Source: Ctenosaura bakeri
Taxonomy: Eukaryota; Chordata; Lepidosauria; Squamata; Iguanidae
Direction: 5' to 3'
Length of the DNA stretch: 64,000 nt
Assembly (NCBI GenBank): GCA_948474755.1
Contig: CAOLHI010000254.1
Span: 372,001 to 436,000 of the forward strand
How positions within the stretch are numbered: position 1 is the first letter of the stretch; the number at the start of each line of letters is the position of its first letter. Below are positions 24,701 through 36,700 of the stretch, piece by piece. Below the pieces are notes generated by a model. The model was given only the letters and a program-made list of their open reading frames with translations, did no database searches and was not told where the DNA came from. A program made the position numbers and the translations under genes.

Positions 24701-27700
24701 TCCTCCTCCTCCTCTTGGGCAAATACCTTCGCCTCCCCTCCCTTGCTAGCAAAGCGGCACAGGTAGGGAGTTGGACTCTGACACTCTGCTCACAGAGTAG
24801 CCTCCACAATCCAGTGTGCTCCATCAAGATGAAAGTAGGCTCTACTCAAATGAGAGTCCAGCACTGCATCAGTGTATTGGATCCATTGGGTAGCATGCAA
24901 CTATGACTTCCTGGAGTTTATAAGAAGACCAAAATTGTGGATCACAGACATGGTAATGTGGAGGTTATGGTACAGACTGATTCAGAAACTGGAAACCAGA
25001 AGCCAGTCATCTATGTAGGGAAAGATGGAAAACTCCCTGAAGATGGAAGAAGGCTGGTGTTACTGCCACACACTTGATAAAAATGTATGGCACTGTTGAA
25101 AGAGCAAAAGGCAGGACATAAAAATGGAGGCAACAGTCTCAGCACAAAACACAGAAGTGATGATGAGCTGGGAGGATCAAATTTTGAAAAGATGCATTGT
25201 ACGGATTGATGATCACAAACCAATCTCCACGGTGCAACAGGGGAAAAATTGCAGAACATGGCACCATCCTGAACTTCTTGGTGATATAAGAATATATATC
25301 CCTGAGATCTAGGATGAGACACAGTCCTCTGTCCCTTTTTGGTACCATAAAGTACATCAAGAGAATACATCAAAAAAGATAAAATGGACGGACTCTCTCA
25401 GTGGCATCTTTGTGAGGAAGGGTTTTCATTTCTTTGCACAAAGCTTGGGAAGGTTGAGTTAGATCATACACTCCAGAAGATGGGAGACGATGGAAGCCAA
25501 TAGTATAGCCTTCATTCAGGATGTTGAGGACCCACGAATCTGAAGTTATTTAATCCCAAGTTGGAAGAAACCAAGACAGACAGGAACCAAAAAGGGGAAT
25601 ATCATTGAGAGGATGAGGAAGACAGTCAAAGATGGTGCTTTGAGTCCAACTGCCTTTTCTAATGGAAAGGGAAGTACTTGCCAGAGACCTGAGAATGTCT
25701 AGAAGAACCCTATAAATTTTATTTCACAGGCAACAAAGAATGCTAAGCTGAAACAAAAGCAAAATGATTGGACCAAGATGACTTTTGCTTATAATAATGT
25801 GAGGACTGATGAAGATCGTATTTCTTGGCAGTGGTCCTCATTTTTGGGATATGCTCCAGTCTCTCATCCATGGTGGCATGAAAATGGCCCTCTCTGTTGA
25901 ATGCAAGGTACTCAATGATAGCCTTTGCGTCAGCTGAGATACCCAAAGAATGCAGCCTGATATGATACCTCAGAGCAATAGCACCAGCAAGAGACTTTCC
26001 CACACAATCAGCTCCATGCCAAGCTATAATGATATGTTGGGCAAAAAAAGGTAGTAGCCTCCAGATAGAAAGCAGAGACAGCCTTCACACCCTCCTCAGG
26101 CAGCCTTTCAAGAAGTGGAACAACCTTCTCCCACAAGTATTATTGGCACAAACCCAATACAAGCCTGAGAGTCAGAAATGCTAAGTAAAAGTGCCACAGT
26201 AGAACACGGCATCACATCTGTGCCCTTCTTTATCACCAGAGGTCTAGCATGGCTTATCAGATTGCTTAGGGATAGCCTCTTCCACAATGATTGAGTTTGG
26301 CAATGGATGTTTGAAAAGCATGGCACAGCTGGAACCTTGGACCCTATACAGGTTGTCAATGGGAGAAGATATAGGCTGAATTGATGAAGGTGATTTCCAA
26401 GAATGCTTAGCAGTGTTTACCAAAATGAGCAGGAATGGAACAGCCACTGGGATGTGAGCTCTGGACACAATATGACAAAAAAACTGGATCAGGAGTTGTG
26501 GTAGGAGACCGGTAAATATCCAGTTCCAAAGCCTTAGCCATTTTCAGCACCTGATGAACATGAAAACAAACATCATCCAGTGGAGACGGTGGGTCCTGGT
26601 CAGCCACATTTGGCTCCAGTGACTGATTTGGTAGATGAAAAGAAGTTGAAGTGGCATCTGAGTCTCCAGAGCCAGCACCTGAGGAATAAGAAGAGGCAGA
26701 GTGCCTACACTTCAATGCAACCAAGAGTTGCAAAAGGTAAAGACTGCTGTGGGATACTTCTTCTCAATGTCAGTGAACCAGTTTGTGGTTAAAAAGTGTA
26801 GGAGGAAGAGGAGCTGGAGGCATCATAAGAACAGGTTGCTTACCTGTAACTGTGGTTCTTCGAGTGGTCATCTGTGCCATCATACACTAGGAGCTTTAGC
26901 GCCTGCGCGGTAGCGTTCGGAAACTTCTAGAGCTTGTTCGCTTGGCGGGAACCCCTCCCCCACGCCGGTACTGCGCATGCTCCTCCCGCCGAGCAACGGT
27001 CTCTCCTCAGTTCGGTCGTCCGCCGTAGAACCTACAGGGACCTGAAAGAGAGGGGAGGAAGGGCGGGTGTGTATGATGGCACAGATGACCACTCGAAGAA
27101 CCACAGTTACAGGTAAGCAACCTGTTCTTCTTTTCGTGGTCTCTGTGCCTTCATACACTAGGAGACTGTGTAGCTTACCGGTCGGACGGCGGGTCAGGTC
27201 CTACAGCACGGAAGCCAACACCTCACGTCCAAACCGGGCATCTCTGCGCGACCGGCAGTCGAGCCTGTAGTGGCGCACGAAGGTCGATGGTTGGGACCAG
27301 GTCGCCACACGGCAGAGTTCATGCAGGTCAACTCCTCGCAGGACGGCCGCAGAAGTAGCCACCGCTCTGGTGGAGTGGGCTCGAAGCAGGACTGGCGGAG
27401 GCTTCCTCGCGAGCTCATACGCCAGTTGAATAGTCCGTACCACCCATTTGGAGAAGCGCTGGGTGGACACTTTGAGGCCCTTCCGACGTCGCCCATAGCA
27501 AACGAAGAGATGCGGCATCTGTCGGAAGGAAGCAGTCCTGTCCATGTAGAAGGCCACGGCCCGACGCACGTCCAGGGAGTGGAGAGACCGCTCCAACGGT
27601 GTCGTCGGGTTCGGGAAGAAGGCAGGCAGGATGATGTCCTGGTTGAGATGGAAACTGGACACCACCTTAGGCAGGAACGAGATGTCAGGTCTCAGGACCA

Positions 27701-30700
27701 CCTTGTCTCTGTGGAAGACCGTGAAGGGCTCATCGGATCGAAGAGCTGTGATCTCACCCGCTCGCCTCGCTGAGGTCACCGCTACCAAGAAGGCAGTTTT
27801 CATGGTCAGAAGCCTATCATCCGAGGTCGCCATCGGCTCGAAGGGCGGCTTTGTCAGCTGCGAGAGCACCAGCGAGAGGGACCACGGCGGTAGCGGCGGC
27901 GATACCGGCGGGTAGAGATGATGAAGTCCTTTCAGGAACCGCTTAACGGTATCGTTCCTGAAGAAGGCCGAGGCAGCCGATCGTGGCGGTTGGTATGCCA
28001 CGATCGCGGAAAGATACACCTTCAGGGATGGAAACGCCAGCCCCTGTTGCCGGAGGTGCAGGAGGAAATGCAGGACGGTAGAGAACCCCGCGGGCAATAC
28101 CGGCTCACTCCTCTCGTTAGCGAAGGTCAGGAAGCGTCGCCACTTGTATTGATAGTTGCGACGGGTGGATTCCTTCCTGGTCGCGACTAGGACGGTACCG
28201 AGCACGGGATCGTCTAGTGCGATATCCTCCAGGCATGGAGGGCCAGGCGTGGCAGGTCCGGATGGAGGACTCGGCTGCCGGAGTGGGAGAGCAGGTCCGG
28301 TGTCGGTGGCAACCGGAGCAGGTCGTCTCGTGCGGCTTGTAGCAGGGGTGCGAACCAATGTTGCCTCGGCCAGTACGGGGCTACCAGGATCGCGTCGGCT
28401 CGGTCGGCGAGGATCTTCGATATTGTCCGGCCGAGCAGCGGGAACGGCGGGAAAGCGTAGAGGAGTTCCCTGGTCCACGGAAACTGGAAAGCGTCCCCGA
28501 TGGAGGCACGATCGTGGCCCGCTCTGGAACAGAATCGGCGACACTTCGCGTTTTCCCTGGTCGCAAAGAGGTCAAACGATGGTTCGCCCCAGCGGTCCCG
28601 AATCAGTCTGAACGCCTCTCCGGAGAGAGACCATTCGTGATGGGATGAGGTGTCCCTGCTGAGGGCGTCTGCCGTGGTGTTCTCCTGCCCGGCCAGGTGA
28701 ACTGCCACGGGATGCGTATGCAGGCGAATGCACCATTCCCACAAGTCGAGTGCAATGTTAAGCAGGGTTGTGGAGTGAGTCCCTCCTTGTCTGTTGATGT
28801 AACAGACGGCGGTGGTATTGTCCGTCAGAACCAGGACCGTCCGCCCCGCTACGACGTGGCGGAACGCCCGTAGCGCTTTCAAGACGGCGAGCAGCTCCAG
28901 CGCGTTGATATGGAGAGCGGTCTCGTCGTCGGTCCATCTGTCGCGGACTCTGAGATCGCCGCAGTGGGCACCCCATCCATACAGGGAGGCGTCGGTCGTT
29001 ACCGTCACCTTCGGTGTCGGCTGTTGGAAAGGCATCCCTGACATGAGATTGTGTCGCGACTGCCACCATCGGAGGGATGAGCGGACGTCTTCCGGCAGCT
29101 GTAGTCGGAGAGTCTGTTCGTCTCGCAGGGGGTCGAATATGCGGACGAACCAGTGTTGAAGAGGTCTCGCTCTCAGCCTGGCGAGATATGTCACAGCGGT
29201 CGTCGCAGCCATGTAGCCCAAGAGCTGCTGGACGCTTCTCGCAGATAACGTCGTGGCCGTACGCGCGTGAGCGGCGGCCCGGATCAGGGTTTGGGCTCGA
29301 GACTCTGGTAGGTACGCCCTGGCGGAGGTTGAGTCGAGCGTCGCCCCGATGAAGTCCAAGATCCTCGCCGGCTCGAGGTGGGACTTCTTCGGATTCACCC
29401 GTAGACCAAGGCGGGTCAGGAGTGACAACGTCATGTGGACGTCGTGGTAAAGTCTCTGTTTGCAGGACGCCACCAACAGCCAATCGTCGAGGTAAGGGAA
29501 GACCGAAGCACCCTTCGTCCGCAGGAAGGATACCACCGGGGCCATGCACTTGGTGAAGACCCTTGGGGCAGTCGAGAGTCCGAACGGTAGCACCTTGTAC
29601 TGGTAACAGGTGTCGTCGACTGCGAAGCGGAGGTACCGTCTGTGCTGCGGGCGAATGGCGATATGGAAGTATGTGTCTCAGAGATCGATGGAGGCGAACC
29701 AGTTCCCTCGATGTAAGAAGGGCAGGATCGACGGTATCGTGACCATCTTGAACCTTTTGGGGCGGATGTAGTAGTTCACCCCTCTGAGGTCCAGGATCGG
29801 CCGGAGGGTACCGTCGGCTTTCGGTACCGTGAAGTACCTGGAGAAGAAGCCGGTGGTCTTGGCCTCTTGCGGGAGCTGCTCGATCGCCCCTTTCTGGAGG
29901 AGGGATTGGATCTCTTCCAGGAGGGCCGGACTCGACGGCGTGGAATAGAAAACGCCTCGAGGAGGAATATCGAGAAACTCGATGGCGTAGCCAAGACGGA
30001 CGATGGAAAGCACCCAAGAGTCCGTAGTGACACACTGCCACTCCGCGAGATGTCGAGCAAGAGTCGGTCGGTCTCCGAGCGCTGATGGTAGGCTGAAGAG
30101 TGGGTATTGGTAGGTCCGGCCAGGCACGTCAAAACCGAGACTTTGTCTCGGAGGAGGACTTCTTGGACGAAGCCGGGCGTCGCCTAATCGTGCGTCTGGC
30201 CGATGAGCCGGAGGACGGTCTCGACTGTCCAGACTGGGCCGAACGCTGGAACGACGAGGTGGAAGATCGTCGCCAGGATGGGCGGAAGGTGGAGGCCCTG
30301 CGGGCTTGCGTGGCCGGCTGTAGCCCGATCTTCTTGGCGGTAAGTCTCGCCTTAACTAGATTGTCCAAAGCTTCGTCTGTGGACGAATTGAATAGGCCCT
30401 CACCGTCGAAGGGGAGATCTTCAATCCTCCTTCTGGTGTCCTCCTGGATGTCGGCCGGTCGCAGCCAAGCATGGCGGCGCAGGCCGACGGATCCCGCCAT
30501 GACCCGGGAGGCAATCTCCACTGCGTGCCTGGAGGAGGCCATCTGCTGCCGAGCGATGGAGATGGCCTCGTTGAAGATCACGGAGGACGCTTGGCGGATG
30601 TCCTCCGGTACCGCCTCCATCGCCGGTTGCAGGCGATCGAGCACCTTTTTCAGGTATGCCGCGAGGCAAGCCTGAGTGTTGGACAGCCTAATCTGCAAGG

Positions 30701-33700
30701 AGGCGGCGGAATAGAACCTTCTCGCATAGGCGTCCAACTTCCTGCCCTCTTTGTCCGGCGGGGTGGTGTGTTGCCTGCCGGAGCCTTTCGTCTGTGCCGA
30801 CTCGACCACCACAGAGTTCGGTGCAGGGTGATTAAAGAGATAACCGGCGTTATCCTTCTGCACTCTGTAGAGGTGTTCCAACCGCTGCGGTATCGGCTGA
30901 GCCGAGGCCGGCCTATCCCAGGCGGCCTTCACCAGTCTGGATACCCGGGGCAGGAGAGGCAGCGGGGCCGTGGAAGGTCGCTTCTCCTCGAAGACAGAGA
31001 AGGCTGGATCGTCGTCCTCCGGCTCCGCATCGGCGATCTTAAGGCCGAGGGTAGTGGCCATGCGGAGCAGCATCGCAGAGAACTGGTGGACGTCCTCTGG
31101 AGCAGAATCTGGGAATCGGGTCCCCGAATCCCAGCGGAGGAGACTCCTGGGAGGCCGCCTCAGACACCTCTGATTCCGCACTCGAGTTGTACGACTCTGA
31201 GGTCGGTGAGTCCTCTCGCCGCTCGCTTTCTGGCTCCTTCGCAGTCGCCACAGGTGTTGCCTTCCTAGGCTTCTCTGCAGCCGGGGCGGTGGTAGCAGCA
31301 GCGTCCCGCTTGGGCCGGCTGACTACCGACTTCACCTTCTTAGTGGTGACAGGGGTAGTCTGGCAGGCTGATGTCGTTGTAGCCCGCTCAGTCACCACCG
31401 ACTCCGTAGGGCGCGTCGCCGTTGCCGTGACCCTAGGAGGTGGCGATATCGCCCGATACCGAGGTGAAGGCTCCCTCGCCCTATGATATCGAGGAGAGGG
31501 AGAGCGGCTGAAGGAGCGGCGGTCCAACGGAGATCGGCTTCGGCGTCGACGGTACTGAGCCTCGTCCCCTCTAGGCGAGCGCGATTCGCGCTGTCGACGA
31601 GGTGACCGGGACCTCCGGAAGGTCTCCCAGCGACTCGGGCCACGATGTTACCGATCCCGGTACGATGGCGAATGTGACCGATAAGAGGCCGGGCGCTCTC
31701 TCCATTCAGATTCCCTCGCGTACCTGGCCACGTAGGACGCCGAGGTGTATCTGGAGGCAGACGAGCGAGGTTGTTCCTCTCTTGTCTCCCTAGGAGGCGG
31801 CGAGGCCACCGGACGCTCGGAAGAGCGGGACCGGGACCGGAAGGAGGTCGAACGCCGCTCCGGAGAAGCAGAGGGCTCTCTCTGCTGCAGGTCGGCCGAC
31901 CTGCGACGGCTAGGAGGGCGGTGGCGCTCCTCCACCAGGGTTGGAGGGTCTGCCACAGGCGAGTCCGGGCGCTGTTGGGGAACGTCCTCGATCTCATCCT
32001 CCGAGAGATCGACGGACTCGCCTCGCCCTTTGGAAGGCTGCTGAGTAGGAGGAGGAGTAGGAGGTTGAACGTCCCCAGCCGGGGAGCGCTTCTTCTCCTT
32101 CTTCTTCTTCTTCTTCTCCTTCTCCTTGCCCTTGCCTCCGTCCGGAGCAGGGCGCTTTTTAGCCGGCGTCTCCGTCAGGGGAGCCTCAGCCTTCCTCGCC
32201 GTCGAGGATCCTTTTGCTGACTTGGCAGCCGCCGACAGCTTCGGGATCCTCGGTAACGCCGAGATCGGCGTTTCGCGGTACCGAGCCCGATACCGACGAG
32301 GTGGACGGAACGGCAGCCGCCGATACCGTCGATGGCGTGGTCGTCTTCTTGTCGGCCATCTTGGAAGTGGAGGTCTCGTCTATCGCCCGCAGAGACTGTT
32401 CCCAACAATAAGACTTGAGTCTCGCGGACCGGTTGCGGAGAGTTTGGGGAGTAAAATCCCGGCAAATTGGGCAAGTCCGGATGTTGTGGGACTCACCCAA
32501 ACAGAAGAGACACTCCCTGTGGCTGTCGTTGAGGGCAACCTTGCGCCTGCAGGACACGCACTTCTTAAAGAGCGCGGACATAAGACGAAGAACGCCAAAC
32601 AGCGAAAATCCGAAAAGACCAAAGCCGAAGGGGAAATCCGAAAGAGAGGTCAGAGACAGTCCAAAATCTGTAAAACCGTGAAAACAGCAAGCCAAGCACA
32701 AAAGTGAGAGGAACAAACTAAAGAACCTTCCGTACGCGACGGCGGACGAGAAAGAACTGAGGAGAGACCGTTGCTCGGCGGGAGGAGCATGCACAGTACC
32801 GGCGTGGGGGAGGGGTTCCCGCCAAGCGAACAAGCTCTAGAAGTTTCCGAACGCTACCGCGCAGGCGCTAAAGCTCCTAGTGTATGAAGGCACAGAGACC
32901 ACGAAGAAGAACAGGCAATTTGATGGAAGCTGATTGATCGAGATGAAACAGTTGACCAGATGGAACAGAGGCAGATGTAACAGTGACACCAGTTGTGTGG
33001 CCTGGGAATTGGTGAGCCTTGGAATTCAGATCCATAGTCACAGATAGACCCTGGTAGTGGTGGATGTGGCCTGTACCAGTCTCTACTGTTGTACAGGTAG
33101 TAACTATCATGATACAGTGGAGGAAGGGGAGGAGGAGGAGTGGGCGGAGGCTTCTGAGTGTGAAGATGAGACAGTTCTTATAGAGCTAGGAAATCAATGG
33201 TGAACTGGTTACCAGGACCTGTGCAAGTGCTGGAGAGATGGCTAGGAGTGGTAGATCGATCTCCTGTTGAGGTGTGGATGGAAAACTGGTTGAACATCCC
33301 ACCCTCTAAATGTGACCCAGACCCTGGATATCCACCAAGTTCAACTCTGGGAGAAGAAGATCTTCCAGGCATACTAGAATAGGGATGGGACAACCAGAAA
33401 CAGATGAGACAGATCCCACATCGTCAAGGCTAACAGCAACTGGAAGAACTAGAACAGATACTACGATCAGAACAGCAGTATTAGGTTTCATTACCACACC
33501 TGTTTCCTCTGGACAAGCCAAAGGCACATGGGCAGTGCTTGGATCTCTTCTTGGATGATGAGAGGTCATATGAAAAAACATCAGCAGGAATGGATTTCTT
33601 ATTACAAACCAAAGGACCATCAGAAATCTTCTTTCACTTTTTGGGAGCAGCAGAGATTTTGGACAGAGCCTGCACAGATTCGCATAGTGCCAATGTTTTG

Positions 33701-36700
33701 AGCAGGGTTGAGCTGAATCTGAAGTTGTCAGTGCTAAAGTTCCCTGACGAGAGAGGGAAATTTTGTCAGTACTAGTATGATTCATCAGTACAGTAAATGG
33801 TGAAGAACAGGTTGCTTACCTGTAACTGTGGTTCTTCGAGTGGTCATCTGTGCCATCATACACTAGGAGCTTTAGCGCCTGCGCGGTAGCGTTCGGAAAC
33901 TTCTAGAGCTTGTTCGCTTGGCGGGAACCCCTCCCCCACGCCGGTACTGCGCATGCTCCTCCCGCCGAGCAACGGTCTCTCCTGAGTTCTGTCGTCCGCC
34001 GTAGAACCTACAGGGACCTGAGAAAGAGGGGAGGAAGGGCGGGTGTGTATGATGGCACAGATGACCACTCGAAGAACCACAGTTACAGGTAAGCAACCTG
34101 TTCTTCTTCTTCGTGGTCTCTGTGCCTTCATACACTAGGAGACTGTGTAGCTTACCGGTCGTACGGCGGGTCAGGTCCTACAGCACGGAAGCCAACACCT
34201 CACGTCCAAACCGGGCATCTCTGCGCGACCGGCAGTCGAGCCTGTAGTGGCGCACGAAGGTCGATGGTTGGGACCAGGTCGCCACACGGCAGAGTTCATG
34301 CAGGTCAACTCCTCGCAGGAGGGCCGCAGAAGTAGCCACCGCCCTGGTGGAGTGGGCTCGAAGCAGGACTGGCGGAGGCTTCCTCGCGAGCTCATACGCC
34401 AGTTGAATAGTCCGTACCACCCATTTGGAGAAGCGCTGGGTGGACACTTTGAGGCCCTTCCGACGTCGCCCATAGCAAACGAAGAGATGCGGCATCTGTC
34501 GGAAGGAAGCAGTCCTGTCCATGTAGAAGGCCACGGCCCGACGCACGTCCAGGGAGTGGAGAGACCGCTCCAATGGCGTCGTTGGGTTCGGGAAGAAGGC
34601 AGGCAGGATGATGTCCTGGTTGAGATGGAAACTGGACACCACCTTAGGCAGGAACGAGATGTCAGGTCTCAGGACCACCTTGTCTCTGTGGAAGACCGTG
34701 AAGGGCTCATCGGATCGAAGAGCTGTGATCTCACCCGCTCGCCTCGCTGAGGTCACCGCTACCAAGAAGGCAGTTTTCATGGTCAGGAGCCTATCATCCG
34801 AGGTCGCCATCGGCTCGAAGGGCGGCTTTGTCAGCTGCGAGAGCACCAGCGAGAGGGACCACGGCGGTAGCGGCGGCGATACCGGCGGGTAGAGATGATG
34901 AAGTCCTTTCAGGAACCGCTTAACGGTATCGTTCCTGAAGAAGGCCGAGGCAGCCAATCGTGGCGGTTGGTGTGCCACGATCGCGGAGAGATACACCTTC
35001 AAGGATGGGAACGCCAGCCCCTGTTGCCGGAGGTGCAGGAGGAAATGCAGGACGGTAGAGAGCCCCGCGGGCGATACCGGCTCACTCCTCCCGTTAGCGA
35101 AGGTCAGGAAGCGTCACCATTTATATTGATAGTTGCGACGGGTGGATTCCTTCCTGGCCGCGACGAGGACGGTACCGAGCACGGGATCGTCTAATGCGAT
35201 ATCCTCCAGGCATGGAGGGCCAGGCGTGGCAGGTCCGGATGGAGGACTCGGCCGCCGGAGTGGGAGAGCAGGTCCGGTGTCGGTGGCAACCGGAGCAGGT
35301 CGTCTCGTGCGGCTTGTAGCAGGGGTGCGAACCAATGTTGCCTTGGCCAGTACGGGGCTACCAGGATCGCGTCGGCTCGGTCGGCGAGGATCTTCGATAT
35401 CGTCCGGCCGAGCAGCGGGAACGGCGGGAACGCGTAGAGGAGTTCCCCGGTCCACGGAAACTGGAAAGCGTCCCCGATGGAGGCACGATCGTGGCCCGCT
35501 CTGGAACAGAATCGGCGACACTTCGCGTTTTCCCTGGTCGCGAAGAGGTCGATCGATGGTTCGCCCCAGCGGTCCCGAATCAGTCTGAACGCCTCTCCGG
35601 AGAGAGACCATTCGTGATGGGATGAGGTGTCCCTGCTGAGGGCGTCTGCCGTGGTGTTCTCCTGCCCGGCCAGGTGAACTGCCACGGGATGCGTGTGCAG
35701 GCGAATGCAACATTCCCACAAGTCGAGTGCAATGTTGAGCAGGGTTGTGGAGTGAGTCCCTCCTTGTCTGTTGATGTAACAGACGGCGGTGGTATTGTCC
35801 GTCAGAACCAGGACCGTCCGCCCCGCTACGACGTGGCGGAACGCCCGTAGCGCTTTCAAGACGACGAGCAGCTCCAGCGCGTTGATATGGAGAGCGGTCT
35901 CGTCGTCGGTCCATCTGTTGCGGACTCTGAGATCGTCGCAGTGGGCACCCCATCCATACAGGGAGGCGTCGGTCGTTACCGTCACCTTCGGCGTCGGCTG
36001 TTGGAAAGGCATCCCTGACATGAGATTGTGTCGCGACTGCCACCATCGGAGGGATGAGCGGACGTCTTCCGGCAGCTGCAGTCGGAGTGTCTGTTCATCT
36101 CGCAGGGGGTCGAATATGCGGACGAACCAGTGTTGAAGAGGTCTCGCTCTCAGCCTGGCGAGATATGTCACAGCGGTCGTCGCAGCCATGTAGCCCAAGA
36201 GCTGCTGTACGCTTCTCGCAGATAACGTCGGGGCCGTACGAGCGTGAGCGGCGGCCCGGATCAGGGTTTGGGCTCGAGACTCTGGTAGGTACGCCCTGGC
36301 GGAGGTCGAGTCGAGCGTCGCCCCGATGAAGTCCAAGATCCTCGCCGGCTCGAGGTGGGACTTCTTCGGATTCACCCGCAGACCAAGGCGGGTCAGGAGT
36401 GACAACGTCATGTGGACGTCGTGGTAAAGTCTCTGTTTGCAGGACGCCACCAACAGCCAATCGTCGAGGTAAGGGAAGATGGAAGCACCCTTCGTCCACA
36501 GGAAGGATACCACCGGGGCCATGCACTTGGTGAAGACCCTTGGGGCGGTCGAGAGTCCGAACGGCAGCACCTTGTACTGGTAACAGGTGTCGTCGACCGC
36601 GAAGCGGAGGTACCGTCTGTGCTGCGGGCGAATGGCGATATGGAAGTATGCGTCTCGGAGATCGATGGAGGCGAACCAGTCCCCTCGATGTAGGAAGGGC

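Larger units (their letters stand above)
26829..32911 (-). mobile_element. Young DIRS retrotransposon, copy 1 (6.08 kb)
   Basis: A tyrosine-recombinase retrotransposon of the DIRS group, inserted in the gag part of an older relative. Order on the - strand: right-hand terminus, gag-like ORF, RT-RNase H-methyltransferase-like ORF, tyrosine recombinase ORF, internal complementary region, left-hand terminus. Inverted terminal repeats run roughly 26887-27012 against 32756-32882. It is much richer in G+C and CpG than the flanks. Defects seen: gag frame change near 32272, gag TAA at 31648-31650, gag one-base insertion near 31112, RT TGA at 29678-29680. The recombinase ORF is open. No target-site duplication, as expected for DIRS. 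Confidence 0.95.

Noticed and set aside
26829..27163. CRISPR-like or bacterial repeat array from the recurring terminal sequences
   Set aside because: The repeats are the inverted ends and internal complementary region of a eukaryotic DIRS element; there are no regular spacers and no prokaryotic context.
30471..31268. Long + strand open frames over the DIRS gag region (also 37447-38148, 31771-32220)
   Set aside because: Antisense shadows of the gag ORF; they carry no known motif and have no start context or splice support.
35114..36046. Arg/Pro-rich 310-residue open frame antiparallel in register to the RT gene
   Set aside because: It is a shifted-frame shadow of the RT-RNase H coding sequence in high-GC DNA; only its last part overlaps the true recombinase start. 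The same shadow occurs in copy 1 (28758-30041).
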